Notes under the pieces: model-generated
The model's database searches: none
What the model was told of the DNA's origin: nothing
What the model saw: the letters and a program-made list of their open reading frames with translations, nothing else
Part shown: one piece after another, positions 40,825 to 49,906 of the stretch
Layout of the letters: each line of letters starts with the position of its first letter
Position numbering within the stretch: the stretch's first letter is position 1
Source of the DNA: Bog-756 sp963776225
Lineage (GTDB): Bacteria; Actinomycetota; Acidimicrobiia; Acidimicrobiales; RAAP-2
NCBI GenBank assembly: GCA_963776225.1
Contig: CAVZLL010000001.1
Span: forward strand, 682,001 to 746,000
Length of the DNA: 64,000 bases
Direction of reading: 5' to 3'
Position numbers and translations under genes: made by a program

Positions 40825-41739
40825 GTGGACGTCGCTGCGATCCACACGGAGGGTCTCACCAAGCGCTACGGCGACGTCACCGCGCTCGAGCACCTCGACC
40901 TCGACGTCGGCCGGGGCGAAGTGGTCGGCTTCCTCGGACCCAACGGCGCGGGCAAGACCACCACCGTCCGCCTCCTGCTCGGGCTCATCCGACCCACCGA
41001 GGGCCGGGGCGAGATCTTCGGTCTCGACTGCCAGCGGAGGCCCGTCGAGACCCACCGCCGGCTCGCCTTCGTCCCAGGGGAGGCCAACTTGTGGCCGTCA
41101 CTGACCGGCGCCGAGACGCTCCACCTGCTCGGGCGCGTCCAGGGGCAGGTCGACGAGGCATACCGGGACGAGTTGGTCGCCCGGTTCGATCTGGATCCCA
41201 CCAAGAAGGTCAGGGCGTACTCGAAGGGGAACCGGCAGAAGGTCGTCCTCATCGGCGCCCTGATGGTTCGATCCGACCTCCTCCTCCTCGACGAGCCGAC
41301 CACCGGGCTCGACCCGCTCATGGAACAGGCCTTCCGACACTGCATCCACGAGGCACGTGGCCGGGGCCAGACCGTGTTCCTCTCCTCGCACATCCTCAGC
41401 GAGGTGGAGGCACTCTGCGACCGGGTCGGCATCCTGCGAGAGGGCAGGCTCGTCGAGATGGGCACGCTCGACCAGATGCGGCACCTCAGCGCCCTCAGCG
41501 TGGAAGCGACCGTCGACGGCCCGGTCCCCGATCTGTCTGCCGTCCCGGGGGTGAGCGCGGTGGAGGTCACCGGACAGGCCCTTCGCTGCCATGTACGCGG
41601 ACCGATCGAGCCATTGCTGAAGGTGCTGGCCGTCGCCAACGTCACCCAACTGCTGAGTCGGGAGCCTTCGCTGGAGGAGCTGTTCCTGGCCCAGTACGGA
41701 CGAGAGGACGACGACGAGGCACCCCTCGGTGTCGGCTGA
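40825..41739 (+). CDS. ABC exporter ATP-binding protein
   Basis: 304 residues. Walker A is GPNGAGKTTT, the Q-loop region LAFVPGEANLWP, the signature YSKGNRQKV, Walker B LLLLDEPTTGLDP, switch His in FLSSHILSEVE. The C-terminal ~75 residues are the extra domain of DrrA-type antibiotic or lipid exporters. It pairs with the following two-unit permease by an 11-bp overlap. Start is a GTG. Confidence 0.92.
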   Translation: MDVAAIHTEGLTKRYGDVTALEHLDLDVGRGEVVGFLGPNGAGKTTTVRLLLGLIRPTEGRGEIFGLDCQRRPVETHRRLAFVPGEANLWPSLTGAETLHLLGRVQGQVDEAYRDELVARFDLDPTKKVRAYSKGNRQKVVLIGALMVRSDLLLLDEPTTGLDPLMEQAFRHCIHEARGRGQTVFLSSHILSEVEALCDRVGILREGRLVEMGTLDQMRHLSALSVEATVDGPVPDLSAVPGVSAVEVTGQALRCHVRGPIEPLLKVLAVANVTQLLSREPSLEELFLAQYGREDDDEAPLGVG

Positions 41740-43372
41740 ACGAGCGGTCCCGGGACCGGTGGGAGCGGCCCGGTCACGGACGGTCGTGATCTCCCGCACC
41801 GCACGCGGTGCCGTCCGCTCGGGGGTGCTGTGGGGCTACTTCTTCGGCATCGCGATCGCCTCGTCCGCCGTCAGCTACACCAAGATCTACAAGACCACGG
41901 CCTCGAGAGAGGCGCTCGGAGCGGCCTACGGATCGAACAAGGCGACGGCCGCCCTGTTCGGCCCCGCACTCCGCCTCCAGACGGTGGGCGGCTTCACGGT
42001 CTTCAAGATCTCGATGACCCTGATGGTCCTCGGCGCCGTCTGGGGCCTGCTCACCAGCACCAGGCTGTTGCGGGGCGAGGAGGACCGTGGGCGGTGGGAG
42101 CTCCTGCTCGCCGGGCAGACCACCCGGCGGGGTGCCGCCGGCCAGGCGCTCGGCGGCCTCGGCGCCGGGGTCCTCGCACTCTGGTCGGTTGCCGCACTCA
42201 TCACCGTTCTGACCGGTCTGGATGCAAGCGTCGGAATCGCAGCCGGTCCGGCGCTGTACGTTGCGCTCGCCGCGGTGGCGGCCGCGGTCATGTTCCTGGC
42301 GGTCGGTTCGCTGACCAGCCAGCTCGCTGCCACCCGCCGCCAGGCGGCTGCATTCGCCGCGGTGTTCCTGGGTCTCAGCTACGGCGTGCGGATGGTCGCC
42401 GACGCCGGCGTGGGCCTGCACGGCCTCATCTGGGTGTCCCCGCTCGGTTGGGTGGAGGAGCTCCGGCCCCTCACCGCGCCCCAGCCGCTCGCGCTGGTTC
42501 CGATCGCCTGTTTCACCGCAGCGCTGTCCGTGGTCGCGGTGCAGCTCGCCGGGAGCCGCGACGTGGGGGCGAGCATCGTGCCCGACCGTGCGAACAGCCG
42601 GCCGCACCTGGGCCTGCTCTCCGGACCGACCGGGCTTGCGATCCGCCTGCTCCGACCCACGGTCGTCGGCTGGTGGGTGGCGATCACCGTGTCCGGGTTG
42701 CTCTACGGGCTCATCGCGAGGTCGGCGGGTGCCACCATCGCCGGATCGTCGGTCCGGCAGGTGTTCACGAAGCTCGGTGCTCCGGGGACCGGCGCAGAGG
42801 CGGTGCTCGGCGTGTGCTTCCTGGTCATCGCCGTCCTGGTCGCATTCGTGGCCGCAGGCCAGCTCACCGCGGCGCGGTCGGAAGAGTCCGAGGGGAGGCT
42901 CGACCACCTCCTGGTCCGACCGGTCTCCCGTTGGTCCTGGCTGGTCGGCCGGCTCCTCGTCGCGGTGGCTGTGCTCGTGGCGAGCGGGGTCCTGGCGGGA
43001 GTGTCCGCCTGGCTCGGCGCGGCGAGCCAGCACGCCGGTGTGGGTATTGCGACTCTGCTCGGGGCGGGCGTCAACCTCGTGCCACCGGCGGTCACGATCC
43101 TCGGGATCGGTGTGCTCACGTTCGGGATCCGGCCCCGGCTCACGTCGGTGGTCGTCTATGCAGTCCTCGGCTGGTCCCTGCTGGTCGTGGTCGTCGGTGG
43201 CATCGGCGCGACCAACCACTGGGTGCTCGACACCTCGGTCTTCCATCAGATGGCCTCGTCACCGGCGGTCCCACCGCACTGGGGAACGGACGGCATCATG
43301 ACCGGCCTCGGTGCCGCACTGGCCGCTCTCGGAGCGCTTGCGTTCAGCCGGCGAGACCTGGAGGGCGAATAA
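41729..43372 (+). CDS. ABC exporter permease, ABC-2-like, two-module (about 12 helices)
   Basis: 547 residues built from two similar six-helix halves. Each has an amphipathic coupling helix: EEDRGRWELLLAGQTTRR and SEESEGRLDHLLVRPVSRW. This is the layout of permeases once called exporters of polyketide antibiotics. With the preceding ATPase it probably exports a hydrophobic compound or lipid. The GTG at 41729 lies within the end of the ATPase gene. Confidence 0.88.
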   Translation: MSAERAVPGPVGAARSRTVVISRTARGAVRSGVLWGYFFGIAIASSAVSYTKIYKTTASREALGAAYGSNKATAALFGPALRLQTVGGFTVFKISMTLMVLGAVWGLLTSTRLLRGEEDRGRWELLLAGQTTRRGAAGQALGGLGAGVLALWSVAALITVLTGLDASVGIAAGPALYVALAAVAAAVMFLAVGSLTSQLAATRRQAAAFAAVFLGLSYGVRMVADAGVGLHGLIWVSPLGWVEELRPLTAPQPLALVPIACFTAALSVVAVQLAGSRDVGASIVPDRANSRPHLGLLSGPTGLAIRLLRPTVVGWWVAITVSGLLYGLIARSAGATIAGSSVRQVFTKLGAPGTGAEAVLGVCFLVIAVLVAFVAAGQLTAARSEESEGRLDHLLVRPVSRWSWLVGRLLVAVAVLVASGVLAGVSAWLGAASQHAGVGIATLLGAGVNLVPPAVTILGIGVLTFGIRPRLTSVVVYAVLGWSLLVVVVGGIGATNHWVLDTSVFHQMASSPAVPPHWGTDGIMTGLGAALAALGALAFSRRDLEGE

Positions 43373-43404
43373 CCCCTCGCTCAGGCGGCTGACGGGCAGG
43401 ACGC

Positions 43405-43422
43405 ACCGCCAGGGGTGGCGGT
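43405..43422. terminator. Hairpin between convergent ABC permease and small acidic gene
   Basis: ACCGCCA, loop GGGG, TGGCGGT: a perfect 7-bp stem 33 bp after the permease stop and at the stop of the minus-strand gene. Confidence 0.5.
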
Positions 43423-43631
43423 CAGCCGGTCGGAGCGGGTCCCTCCATCGCCCCGCTGCCCTCCCATGCCTCGGCGGTCATGGGGCTGTCTGCCTCAGGA
43501 ATGGGATCGGGCACCTCGGGTTCGTCCTGCTCCTCGGCGACTCGCGGGCTGTCGGGTCCGGCCCAGCCCTCAGGAGGATCGCTGGCCGGGAAGGACTCCT
43601 CTCCCTGCTCGTCCACAGCATCCGCGTTCAT
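43422..43631 (-). CDS. Small acidic protein with ESFPASDPP motif
   Basis: 69 residues; GAGAGGAGGTGCAG precedes the ATG. EQGEESFPASDPPEGWAGPDS is the recurring ExSFPASDPPxW short motif of small disordered bacterial proteins. The rest is acidic and Pro-rich. No function is known. Confidence 0.6.
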   Translation of the reverse strand: MNADAVDEQGEESFPASDPPEGWAGPDSPRVAEEQDEPEVPDPIPEADSPMTAEAWEGSGAMEGPAPTG

Positions 43632-44001
43632 CTGCACCTCCTCTCGTGGGTCCGGGTGAGCCGGCGTGCTCGGGTCTCCGCCCCGCTTGCCCCACCCGAC
43701 TCCGGCGGGATCGGTTTCCCGCCCTCCTGCAAACCTGCCACCCCCCGGTCGCTCGCGCCAGCGCGAGCGTTCCAGGGAGTTTCGGTAGCTCCATATCGGG
43801 ATCGACATCCTGCGGACGAGGCACAGCGGTACCTCGGAACAGTGCGTTGTCCATGAATGCTCGTAGGATCCTGCGCGTGATCGGTCGGAGGAGTTCCCAG
43901 CAGCAGGCAACAATCGATCGTCCAGGGGGGACTGCTGCAATCGCCCCCGTGCCGAGCTCGGATCTGGCTCGTCAATCAGTGACTCGCTGCCGGTAACGCC
44001 C
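43632..44001. other. 370-bp non-coding gap with two strong inverted repeats
   Basis: No supported gene. GGCGGGA-TCGGTT-TCCCGCC (43704-43723) and CGCTCGCG-CCAG-CGCGAGCG (43750-43769) are perfect hairpins lying upstream of the small acidic gene and facing the broken APC gene. They could form in either strand's RNA. No tRNA-like fold was seen. Confidence 0.45.
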
Positions 44002-45661
44002 GTGGAGGGCCGCACCGATGAAGGGCTCCGCCGTGACGTCAGTTTTTTTGGCCTGCTCTGGATCTCGGCGGGGACGACGCTTGGCTCGGGTTGGCTCTTC
44101 GGGGCTTTCGTCGCGGTCACCATCGCCGGTCCCGCTGCGCTGATCGGCTGGCTGCTGGCCGCAGCCTTCATGGCGCCCCTGGCCCTCGTCTACGCCGAGC
44201 TGGGCGCCATGTTCCCCGAGAGCGGGGGCCCCGGTCGCTTCGCCAATCACGCGTTCGGGAGCCTGGCCGGTGCGACCTTCGGCTGGTTCGCCTACGTCCA
44301 GGCGGCGACGATCGTCCCGATCGAGGTGCTCGCCGCGATCGAATACCTGTCCACCAACTCCTGGGCCAGTGGCCTCTACAACTCGAGCAGGGGAACCCTC
44401 AGCGCCTCGGGCTATGTCGTGGCCGTCGTGCTCATGGGCGCCTTCGTCACGCTGAACCTCCTGGGCATCCGCTTGCTGGCCCGGACCAACTCTCCGATCA
44501 CGGTGTTCAAGCTCGCCATCCCCGTGCTCACCGCCCTGGCCCTGATCCTGGCCGGCTTCCACATCGACAACTTCACGGCTGCCGGCGGCTTCTTCGTGCA
44601 CGGCGGTGCCGGACCTGCCCGGGCCATTCTCAGCGCAATCACGGCGGGTGGTATCGCCTTCGCCGCTGATGGGCTTCGAAGGGGCACTCCAGGTCGGCGG
44701 CGAGAGCACCCACCCCCAGCGGGACCTCCCCCGGGCCGTCCTCGGAGCGTTCCTCGTCTGCACCGTGATCTACGTCGCCGTCCAGGTCGCCTTCATCGGT
44801 GCCCTCCCGCCCTCCCTTCTCTCGCAGTACTCCAGTTGGACAGGGCTGGCGACAGACCCGCAGCTCTCGAGGGCCCCCTTCTTCGTGCTGGCCGGCCTGG
44901 TGGGTCTCGTCTGGCTGGCCTGGATCATGCGTGTCGATGCCGTGGTCTCCCCCAGCGGAACCGGCCTTCTGTACCTGACCGGGGCGTCGAGGCTCGCCTT
45001 CGGGCTGAGCAGGGACGGCTACGTGCCCGAGCTCTTCCTCGTCGAGGAGGAGCGCACCGACGTCCCGCTCTGGGGAGTGATCATGTCCGGCGCGCTCGGC
45101 CTGCTCTTCCTCCTCCCCTTCCCGAGCTGGAACAAGCTCGTGAGCGTGGTCACCGGCGCCGTGGTGCTCATGTACGCAGGCGCGCCCCTCGCCCTCGGGT
45201 CTCTTCGGCGATCTCGGCCTGAGCGAGCCAGGCCCTATCGGCTCCCGGCGGCCCGCCTTCTCGCCCCGACATCATTCGTCTTCTCCACGTACATCGCCTA
45301 CTGGTCGGGCTGGCAGACCATCTCGACCCTGATGATCGCCCTTCTTCTCGGCTATGGACTCATGGGCCTGGCCCGCTCGCTCCACTTGGACCTCGATCCG
45401 CCACGGATCCAATGGGCAGCGGCCTGGTGGCTCTTCCCCTACCTGACCGGCCTCTCGATCGTCTCCTACCTCGGCGACTTCGGCAGCGGCGGAATCCTGG
45501 GCGGGGCCGGGCCCTTCAAGGACGTGCTCGTGGGAGGACGCGGCGTGATCCCGCTGTGGTGGGACCTGGTCTGCCTGGCCGTCCTCAGCCTTGCGATCTA
45601 CGCCGGGGCCATGATCCAGGGAGGCAGGGTCGGCTCGCCGCGGCGGCCAGTCACCGCGTAG
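44002..45661 (+). pseudogene. APC-family amino-acid permease, one frameshift
   Basis: From a GTG at 44002: RRDVSFFGLLWISAGTTLGSGWLFGAF (helix 1 loop), then about six helices to ITAGGIAFA near 44663. There one extra base (the G at about 44665) shifts the frame. The next frame continues LMGFEGALQVGGESTHPQRDLPRAV and six more helices to a TAG at 45661. Rejoined, it would be about 550 residues. The break is at the substrate-binding helix 6, so the gene is dead if the base is real. It is convergent with an ADH remnant. Confidence 0.82.
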
Positions 45662-46500
45662 CTCCTGGAGTCCGGCGCCCACCGCGACATCGTCACCTTG
45701 ACCGCGCCCGTCTCCGAAGGTCGCTGGAAGACGTCGTATGCCTCCTCGATGTCGTCGAGCGCGAAGTTGTGGGTCACGAAGCGACTGGCGTCGATCTGAT
45801 GGGAGGCCACCAGGCGTAGGAGCGTCGGCGTCGAGTAGGTGTCGACGAGACCGGTTGTGACGGTGACGTCGCGGATCCGGAGAGATTCGAGGTGGAGGGG
45901 GGCGGGTTTCCCAATGAACGCCCACGTTGGCGACGTGTCCACCCGGACGCACCAGCTCCGTGCAGAGCTCGAAGCTCTTGGGCACCCCGACCGCCTCGAT
46001 GGCGACGTCTGCTCCCAGCCCGGCCGTGAGGTCCTTCACGAGCGCGGCTGCATCCTCCCGTCCATTGTCGACGGTCAGGTCGGCGCCGAAGGTCTTGGCC
46101 GCCTCGAGACGCGAGTCGGACAGGTCGATGGCGACCAATGGCTCGGTGCGAACATCCTGGCAGCGGTGATCGCGGCGAGACCCACCGGCCCCGACCCGAC
46201 CACCGCGACGGTGTCACCTGGGCTGACGCTGCCGTTGAGCACCCCCATCTCGTAGCCGGTCGGAAGGATGTCGGCCAGCACGAGGATCTCCTCGTCGGTC
46301 GAGCTCTCGGGCACCGGGTAGGTGGAGGTGTCGGCGAAGGGGACCCGGACGTACTCGGCCTGGGTGCCGTCGATCGTGTAGCCGAGAATCCACCCGCCGC
46401 CGCCGAGGCACTGGCCGAACCGCCCCTCTCGGCAGAACCTGCACCGGGCACAGGACGAGACGTCCAGGCGGACGGGTCGGATGACGCTGCCCCGGTCCAT
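45598..46500 (-). pseudogene. Zinc alcohol dehydrogenase remnant: N-terminus lost and two frameshifts
   Basis: The first frame starts at the structural-zinc loop (SSCARCRFCREGRFGQC) and runs through VVGSGPVGLAAITAARMFAPSH. At about 46139 one base is missing, and the next frame reads VAIDLSDSRLEAAKTFGADL to HVANVGVH. At about 45913 one extra base leads to a third frame, GKPAPLHLESLRIRDVTVTTG. The first ~90 residues, with the catalytic Cys and His, are absent; only unrelated codons lie upstream. Frame errors alone cannot explain the missing N-terminus, so this is a real remnant. Confidence 0.85.
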
Positions 46501-46584
46501 CGTCCGCTTCCAGTGGAGGTCTGACCAGTGTCGGAAGTCCCTTTGGGGACGCGTCGACGGACGGATGGGTCGCGCGACCCTCGA

Positions 46585-47772
46585 TCAATCCGGGGAGGGG
46601 CGGAACACCACCTTGACCGCCCTGCTCGCCACCTTGTCGAGTCCGGCCCGGACGGCGTCGCGGTAGCCGGCGAGCGGGAACTCGTGGGTGACGACGAGGT
46701 CGGCCGGGAATCCGCCCGTCGCCAGGACGTCGAGCGCCACGTCGATCGAATGGTCCCGGCCCGGGCGGGCGCGTCCGATCGAGGCTGCAGGATCGCGACC
46801 GTGGTCGACGGAGCCGATCAGGACGGCCTCCTTGTACCAGAGCGGGGTCATGTCGATCGTGCCGGTGCCCGTCGCGCCGAGCAGGATGACGGTGCCCCGG
46901 TTGGCGACCGCCCGAAGGGCATCGGTGGTGGATCCCGAGCTGCCGGCGGCCTCGACGACGTAGGGGAACCCGCCGGCGAGCATCCAGTCCGCTCCCGAGC
47001 CGACGGCCCGGACGCCGCGGATCGCGGCCAGCCGCTCGAAGGCCTCCGCCCCCGAGCCCTCGACCACGTCGGTGGCCCCGCAGGCCCGGGCGGCGGCCGC
47101 CTGGTGCGGATGGCGCACCAGGACGGTCACCGGGTTGGCCGGGAACAGCGCGGCGAGCGCGAGGAGCGCGGCGAGTCCGATGATCCCTCCGCCGACGACG
47201 AGGACGGGCTCGTCGTCGGGCGGCGGCTGCCGGCCGAGCCCGTGGAGCGCGATCGAGATCGGCTCGTGCAGCATCGCGATGCGGTCGGGGACACCGTCCG
47301 GGACCGCGTGGAGCATCGAGGCGTGCGCGACGACCTGTTCCGCCCAGCCGCCACCCAGGCCGTCGGTGAAGCCGATCGACCGCCCCGGCGTGAGGACGCG
47401 GCTGTCGAGCTCGAGGCAGCTCGACGGCCAGCCGCGGGCGCAGTTGGCACAGGGTGGATCGATCCCGCGGACCAGGCAGGGGAGGATCGGGTCCACCGCC
47501 ACCCGGGCGCCGACCGGAGCGGCGCAGTCGGCGCCGGCCTCGATCACCGTCCCGGCGATCTCGTGGCCGAGCACGAACGGCAGGGTGCCGAGCGACACCA
47601 GGGTCGGCGACCCTCCACCGGACGGCGAGAACAGGTGCAGATCGCTGCCGCAGATCCCTCCGCCGGTCACCGCCACCCGCGCCCACTCCCCGGTCGGCAG
47701 CTCCGGTTCGGGCACCTCGGTGAGGGAGGCCGGAAACCCGGGGTCGGCCAGATCGAATCGGACGGCCTGCAC
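46585..47772 (-). CDS. Zinc-binding alcohol/threonine dehydrogenase-like protein
   Basis: 395 residues. GGGICGSDLHLF (catalytic Cys), LGHEIAGTVIE (His-Glu), structural cysteines in PPCANCARGWPSSC, and the Rossmann loop VVGGGIIGLAALLALA. It belongs to the MDR superfamily, near sorbitol/threonine dehydrogenases, with an insert near residue 95-130. Substrate unknown. The start is GTG at 47772, the position where the family begins (MQAVRFDLADPG). It lies directly upstream of the ADH remnant on the same strand; the remnant is not its duplicate. Confidence 0.85.
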   Translation of the reverse strand: MQAVRFDLADPGFPASLTEVPEPELPTGEWARVAVTGGGICGSDLHLFSPSGGGSPTLVSLGTLPFVLGHEIAGTVIEAGADCAAPVGARVAVDPILPCLVRGIDPPCANCARGWPSSCLELDSRVLTPGRSIGFTDGLGGGWAEQVVAHASMLHAVPDGVPDRIAMLHEPISIALHGLGRQPPPDDEPVLVVGGGIIGLAALLALAALFPANPVTVLVRHPHQAAAARACGATDVVEGSGAEAFERLAAIRGVRAVGSGADWMLAGGFPYVVEAAGSSGSTTDALRAVANRGTVILLGATGTGTIDMTPLWYKEAVLIGSVDHGRDPAASIGRARPGRDHSIDVALDVLATGGFPADLVVTHEFPLAGYRDAVRAGLDKVASRAVKVVFRPSPD

Positions 47773-47865
47773 GCCGGTAGTCTGCCCCAGCCCCGGAGCC
47801 CCGGAGCTTCCTGCCCCTGCGGTGCACTCCGGCGTGGTATCGACACCATCGAGCGGCCCGGCGGT

Positions 47866-47895
47866 TTGACGCCGATATACCTAGTTATCTAGTAT
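47866..47895 (+). promoter_or_regulatory. Promoter with AT-rich operator for the ABC importer
   Basis: TTGACG (47866-47871), 18-nt spacer, TAGTAT (47890-47895). The spacer and -10 are covered by the imperfect palindrome ATACCTAGTTATCTAGTAT (47877-47895). This is among the most AT-rich patches in the window. A repressor binding here would block the polymerase directly. The leader to the ATG at 48006 is about 105 nt. Confidence 0.55.
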
Positions 47896-48005
47896 GTAGA
47901 TAGGGAATAGAGAGTGTGGTGCGGCGGGACGCCGTAACGACCGCCGGTTCCCGCACGCCGCCGCCCCGGATCGTCCCCGGGCGCACGAGAGGAGCCAGGA
48001 GAACG

Positions 48006-49100
48006 ATGCCCCCGTCGACCCGTACCACCCGGAGGCCCCGAGTCGCCGTTGCCGGCCTCGTCGCGCTGGTCGCCCTTCTGACGGCCGCCTGCAGCACGGG
48101 ATCTGCGTCCCCGACCACCACGTCGGCACCGGGATCCCAGAGCACCTCCGACCTGCCGGTGACGCTGCGCCTCGGCTACCAGACCAATCTCACCCACGCC
48201 GCCGCCCTGGTGGGCCTCCAGCACGGCATCTTCGCCAGGTCCCTCCCTTCCAGCGTGACCCTCCAGACCTCGACGTTCAACGCCGGCCCCGCCGAGGTCA
48301 CCGCGCTCCTGGCGGGCTCATTGGACGCCGGCTACATGGGGCCCAACTCGGCCATCACCGCCTACTCGCAAGGGAACAAGTCGATCAGGATCATCTCAGG
48401 TGCCACCTCCGGCGGCGCGGCGTTGGTGGTCGCCCCGTCGATCACCTCAGCCGACCAGCTCAAGGGAAAGACCGTGGCATCCCCCCAGCTCGGGAACACC
48501 CAGGACGTCGCCCTCCGCACGTGGCTCTCCAAGCAGGGCCTCACCTATCCCGGCCCGAACGGGGGGAGCGGCGAGGTCACCATCCTCCCCGAGGAGAACG
48601 CGACGACACTGGCCTCGTTCGAGGCCGGCAGCATCGCCGGGGCCTGGGTGCCCGAGCCGTGGGCCGCCCGGATGGTCAGCGAGGGTCACGGTCACGTCCT
48701 GGTCAACGAGAAGTCGCTCTGGCCCGGGGGGCGCTTCTCGACCACGCTCCTCGTGGTGACCGCGAGCTTCCTCGCGGCACACCCCTCGGTGGTCGACGAC
48801 CTGCTGAAGGGACAGCTGGCGACGACGGCGTTCATCGACGCGAACCCGACCGCGGCCCAGGCCGAGGCGAACAGACAGCTGGCCACCCTCACCGGCAAGG
48901 CGCTCAAGGCGCCCGAGCTGGCCACGGCCTGGTCGGACCTGACCTTCACCAACGACCCGATCGCCTCGTCGATCCTCACCGACCTCGCACACGCCAAGGC
49001 CACCGGCTTCAAGACCACCGACATCACCGGGATCTTCGATCTCGGACCGGTCAACCGATTGCTGCACGCAGCGGGCAAGAGCACCGTCTCGGCCGGATGA
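48006..49100 (+). CDS. ABC importer substrate-binding lipoprotein, NitT/TauT/Ssu type
   Basis: 364 residues. A lipobox (LLTAACS) ends the signal peptide. LRLGYQTNLTHAAALVGLQHGIF and FNAGPAEVTALLAGSLDAGYMGPNSAITAYS are the family signatures of sulfonate, taurine or nitrate-binding proteins. PEPWAARM and GGRFSTTLLVV follow. GAGAGGAGCCAGGAG precedes the ATG. First gene of a three-gene importer operon. The exact anion (alkanesulfonate more likely than nitrate) is not certain. Confidence 0.85.
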   Translation: MPPSTRTTRRPRVAVAGLVALVALLTAACSTGSASPTTTSAPGSQSTSDLPVTLRLGYQTNLTHAAALVGLQHGIFARSLPSSVTLQTSTFNAGPAEVTALLAGSLDAGYMGPNSAITAYSQGNKSIRIISGATSGGAALVVAPSITSADQLKGKTVASPQLGNTQDVALRTWLSKQGLTYPGPNGGSGEVTILPEENATTLASFEAGSIAGAWVPEPWAARMVSEGHGHVLVNEKSLWPGGRFSTTLLVVTASFLAAHPSVVDDLLKGQLATTAFIDANPTAAQAEANRQLATLTGKALKAPELATAWSDLTFTNDPIASSILTDLAHAKATGFKTTDITGIFDLGPVNRLLHAAGKSTVSAG

Positions 49101-49906
49101 GCGCCCTTGCCTCCCCACCCCGCGAACGGGCGGCCGTCACGGCCCCCTCGGTCACCCTGATCGGCGTTTCCAAGCGCTACGGGGACCCATCGTCCGGGGT
49201 GGTCGCGCTCCACGACATCACCCTGGACGTCGCCCCCGGGGAGTTCGTCTGCCTGGTGGGCGCCTCCGGGTGCGGCAAGACCACCCTGCTCAATCTGATC
49301 GCCGGCCTCGACCGGCCGACCGCCGGGACCGTCGAGGTCCCCCGCCCGGACGCCGGCGCGGACCGGACGCCGCTGGCCATGCTCTTCCAGGACTCGGCGC
49401 TCTTCCCGTGGCTCACGGTTGCGGCGAACGTGGAGCTCCCACTGCGATTGCGGGGCGTCGCCAAGTCCGAGCGGCGGGCCACGGCGGCCGAACTGCTCGA
49501 GCGGGTCCACCTCGGCGGGTTCGGGGCGAAACGTCCGCACGAGCTCTCGGGGGGGATGCGCCAGCGGGCCGCCCTGGCCCGGGCCCTCGCCCAGGACGCC
49601 GGCCTGTTGCTGATGGACGAACCGTTCGGTGCCCTCGACGCCATCACCAGGGACCTGCTCCACGACGAGCTCGAGTCCCTCTGGTTGGACCGGCGCTTCA
49701 CCGTCCTGTTCGTGACCCACAACGTCCGGGAGGCGGCTCGCCTGGGGGACCGGATCGTGCTGCTGACCAGCCGGCCGGGGCGAGTGGCGATGACGTTCCC
49801 GGTCGACCTCGAGCGACCACGCAGGATCGACTCGTCCGAGATCGCCGGCCTTGCCGCGCGGGTGACCGACCAGCTGCGATCGGAGGTCAGCCGCCATGGC
49901 CGGTGA
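49097..49906 (+). CDS. ABC importer ATP-binding protein, Ssu/Tau type
   Basis: 269 residues. Walker A GASGCGKTTL, Q-loop MLFQDSALFPW, signature LSGGMRQRAALARAL, Walker B LLLMDEPFGALD, switch FVTHNVREA. The QD-x-x-L-x-PW pattern is typical for the nitrate/sulfonate/taurine group. The ATG overlaps the previous stop (ATGA). Confidence 0.93.
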   Translation: MSALASPPRERAAVTAPSVTLIGVSKRYGDPSSGVVALHDITLDVAPGEFVCLVGASGCGKTTLLNLIAGLDRPTAGTVEVPRPDAGADRTPLAMLFQDSALFPWLTVAANVELPLRLRGVAKSERRATAAELLERVHLGGFGAKRPHELSGGMRQRAALARALAQDAGLLLMDEPFGALDAITRDLLHDELESLWLDRRFTVLFVTHNVREAARLGDRIVLLTSRPGRVAMTFPVDLERPRRIDSSEIAGLAARVTDQLRSEVSRHGR

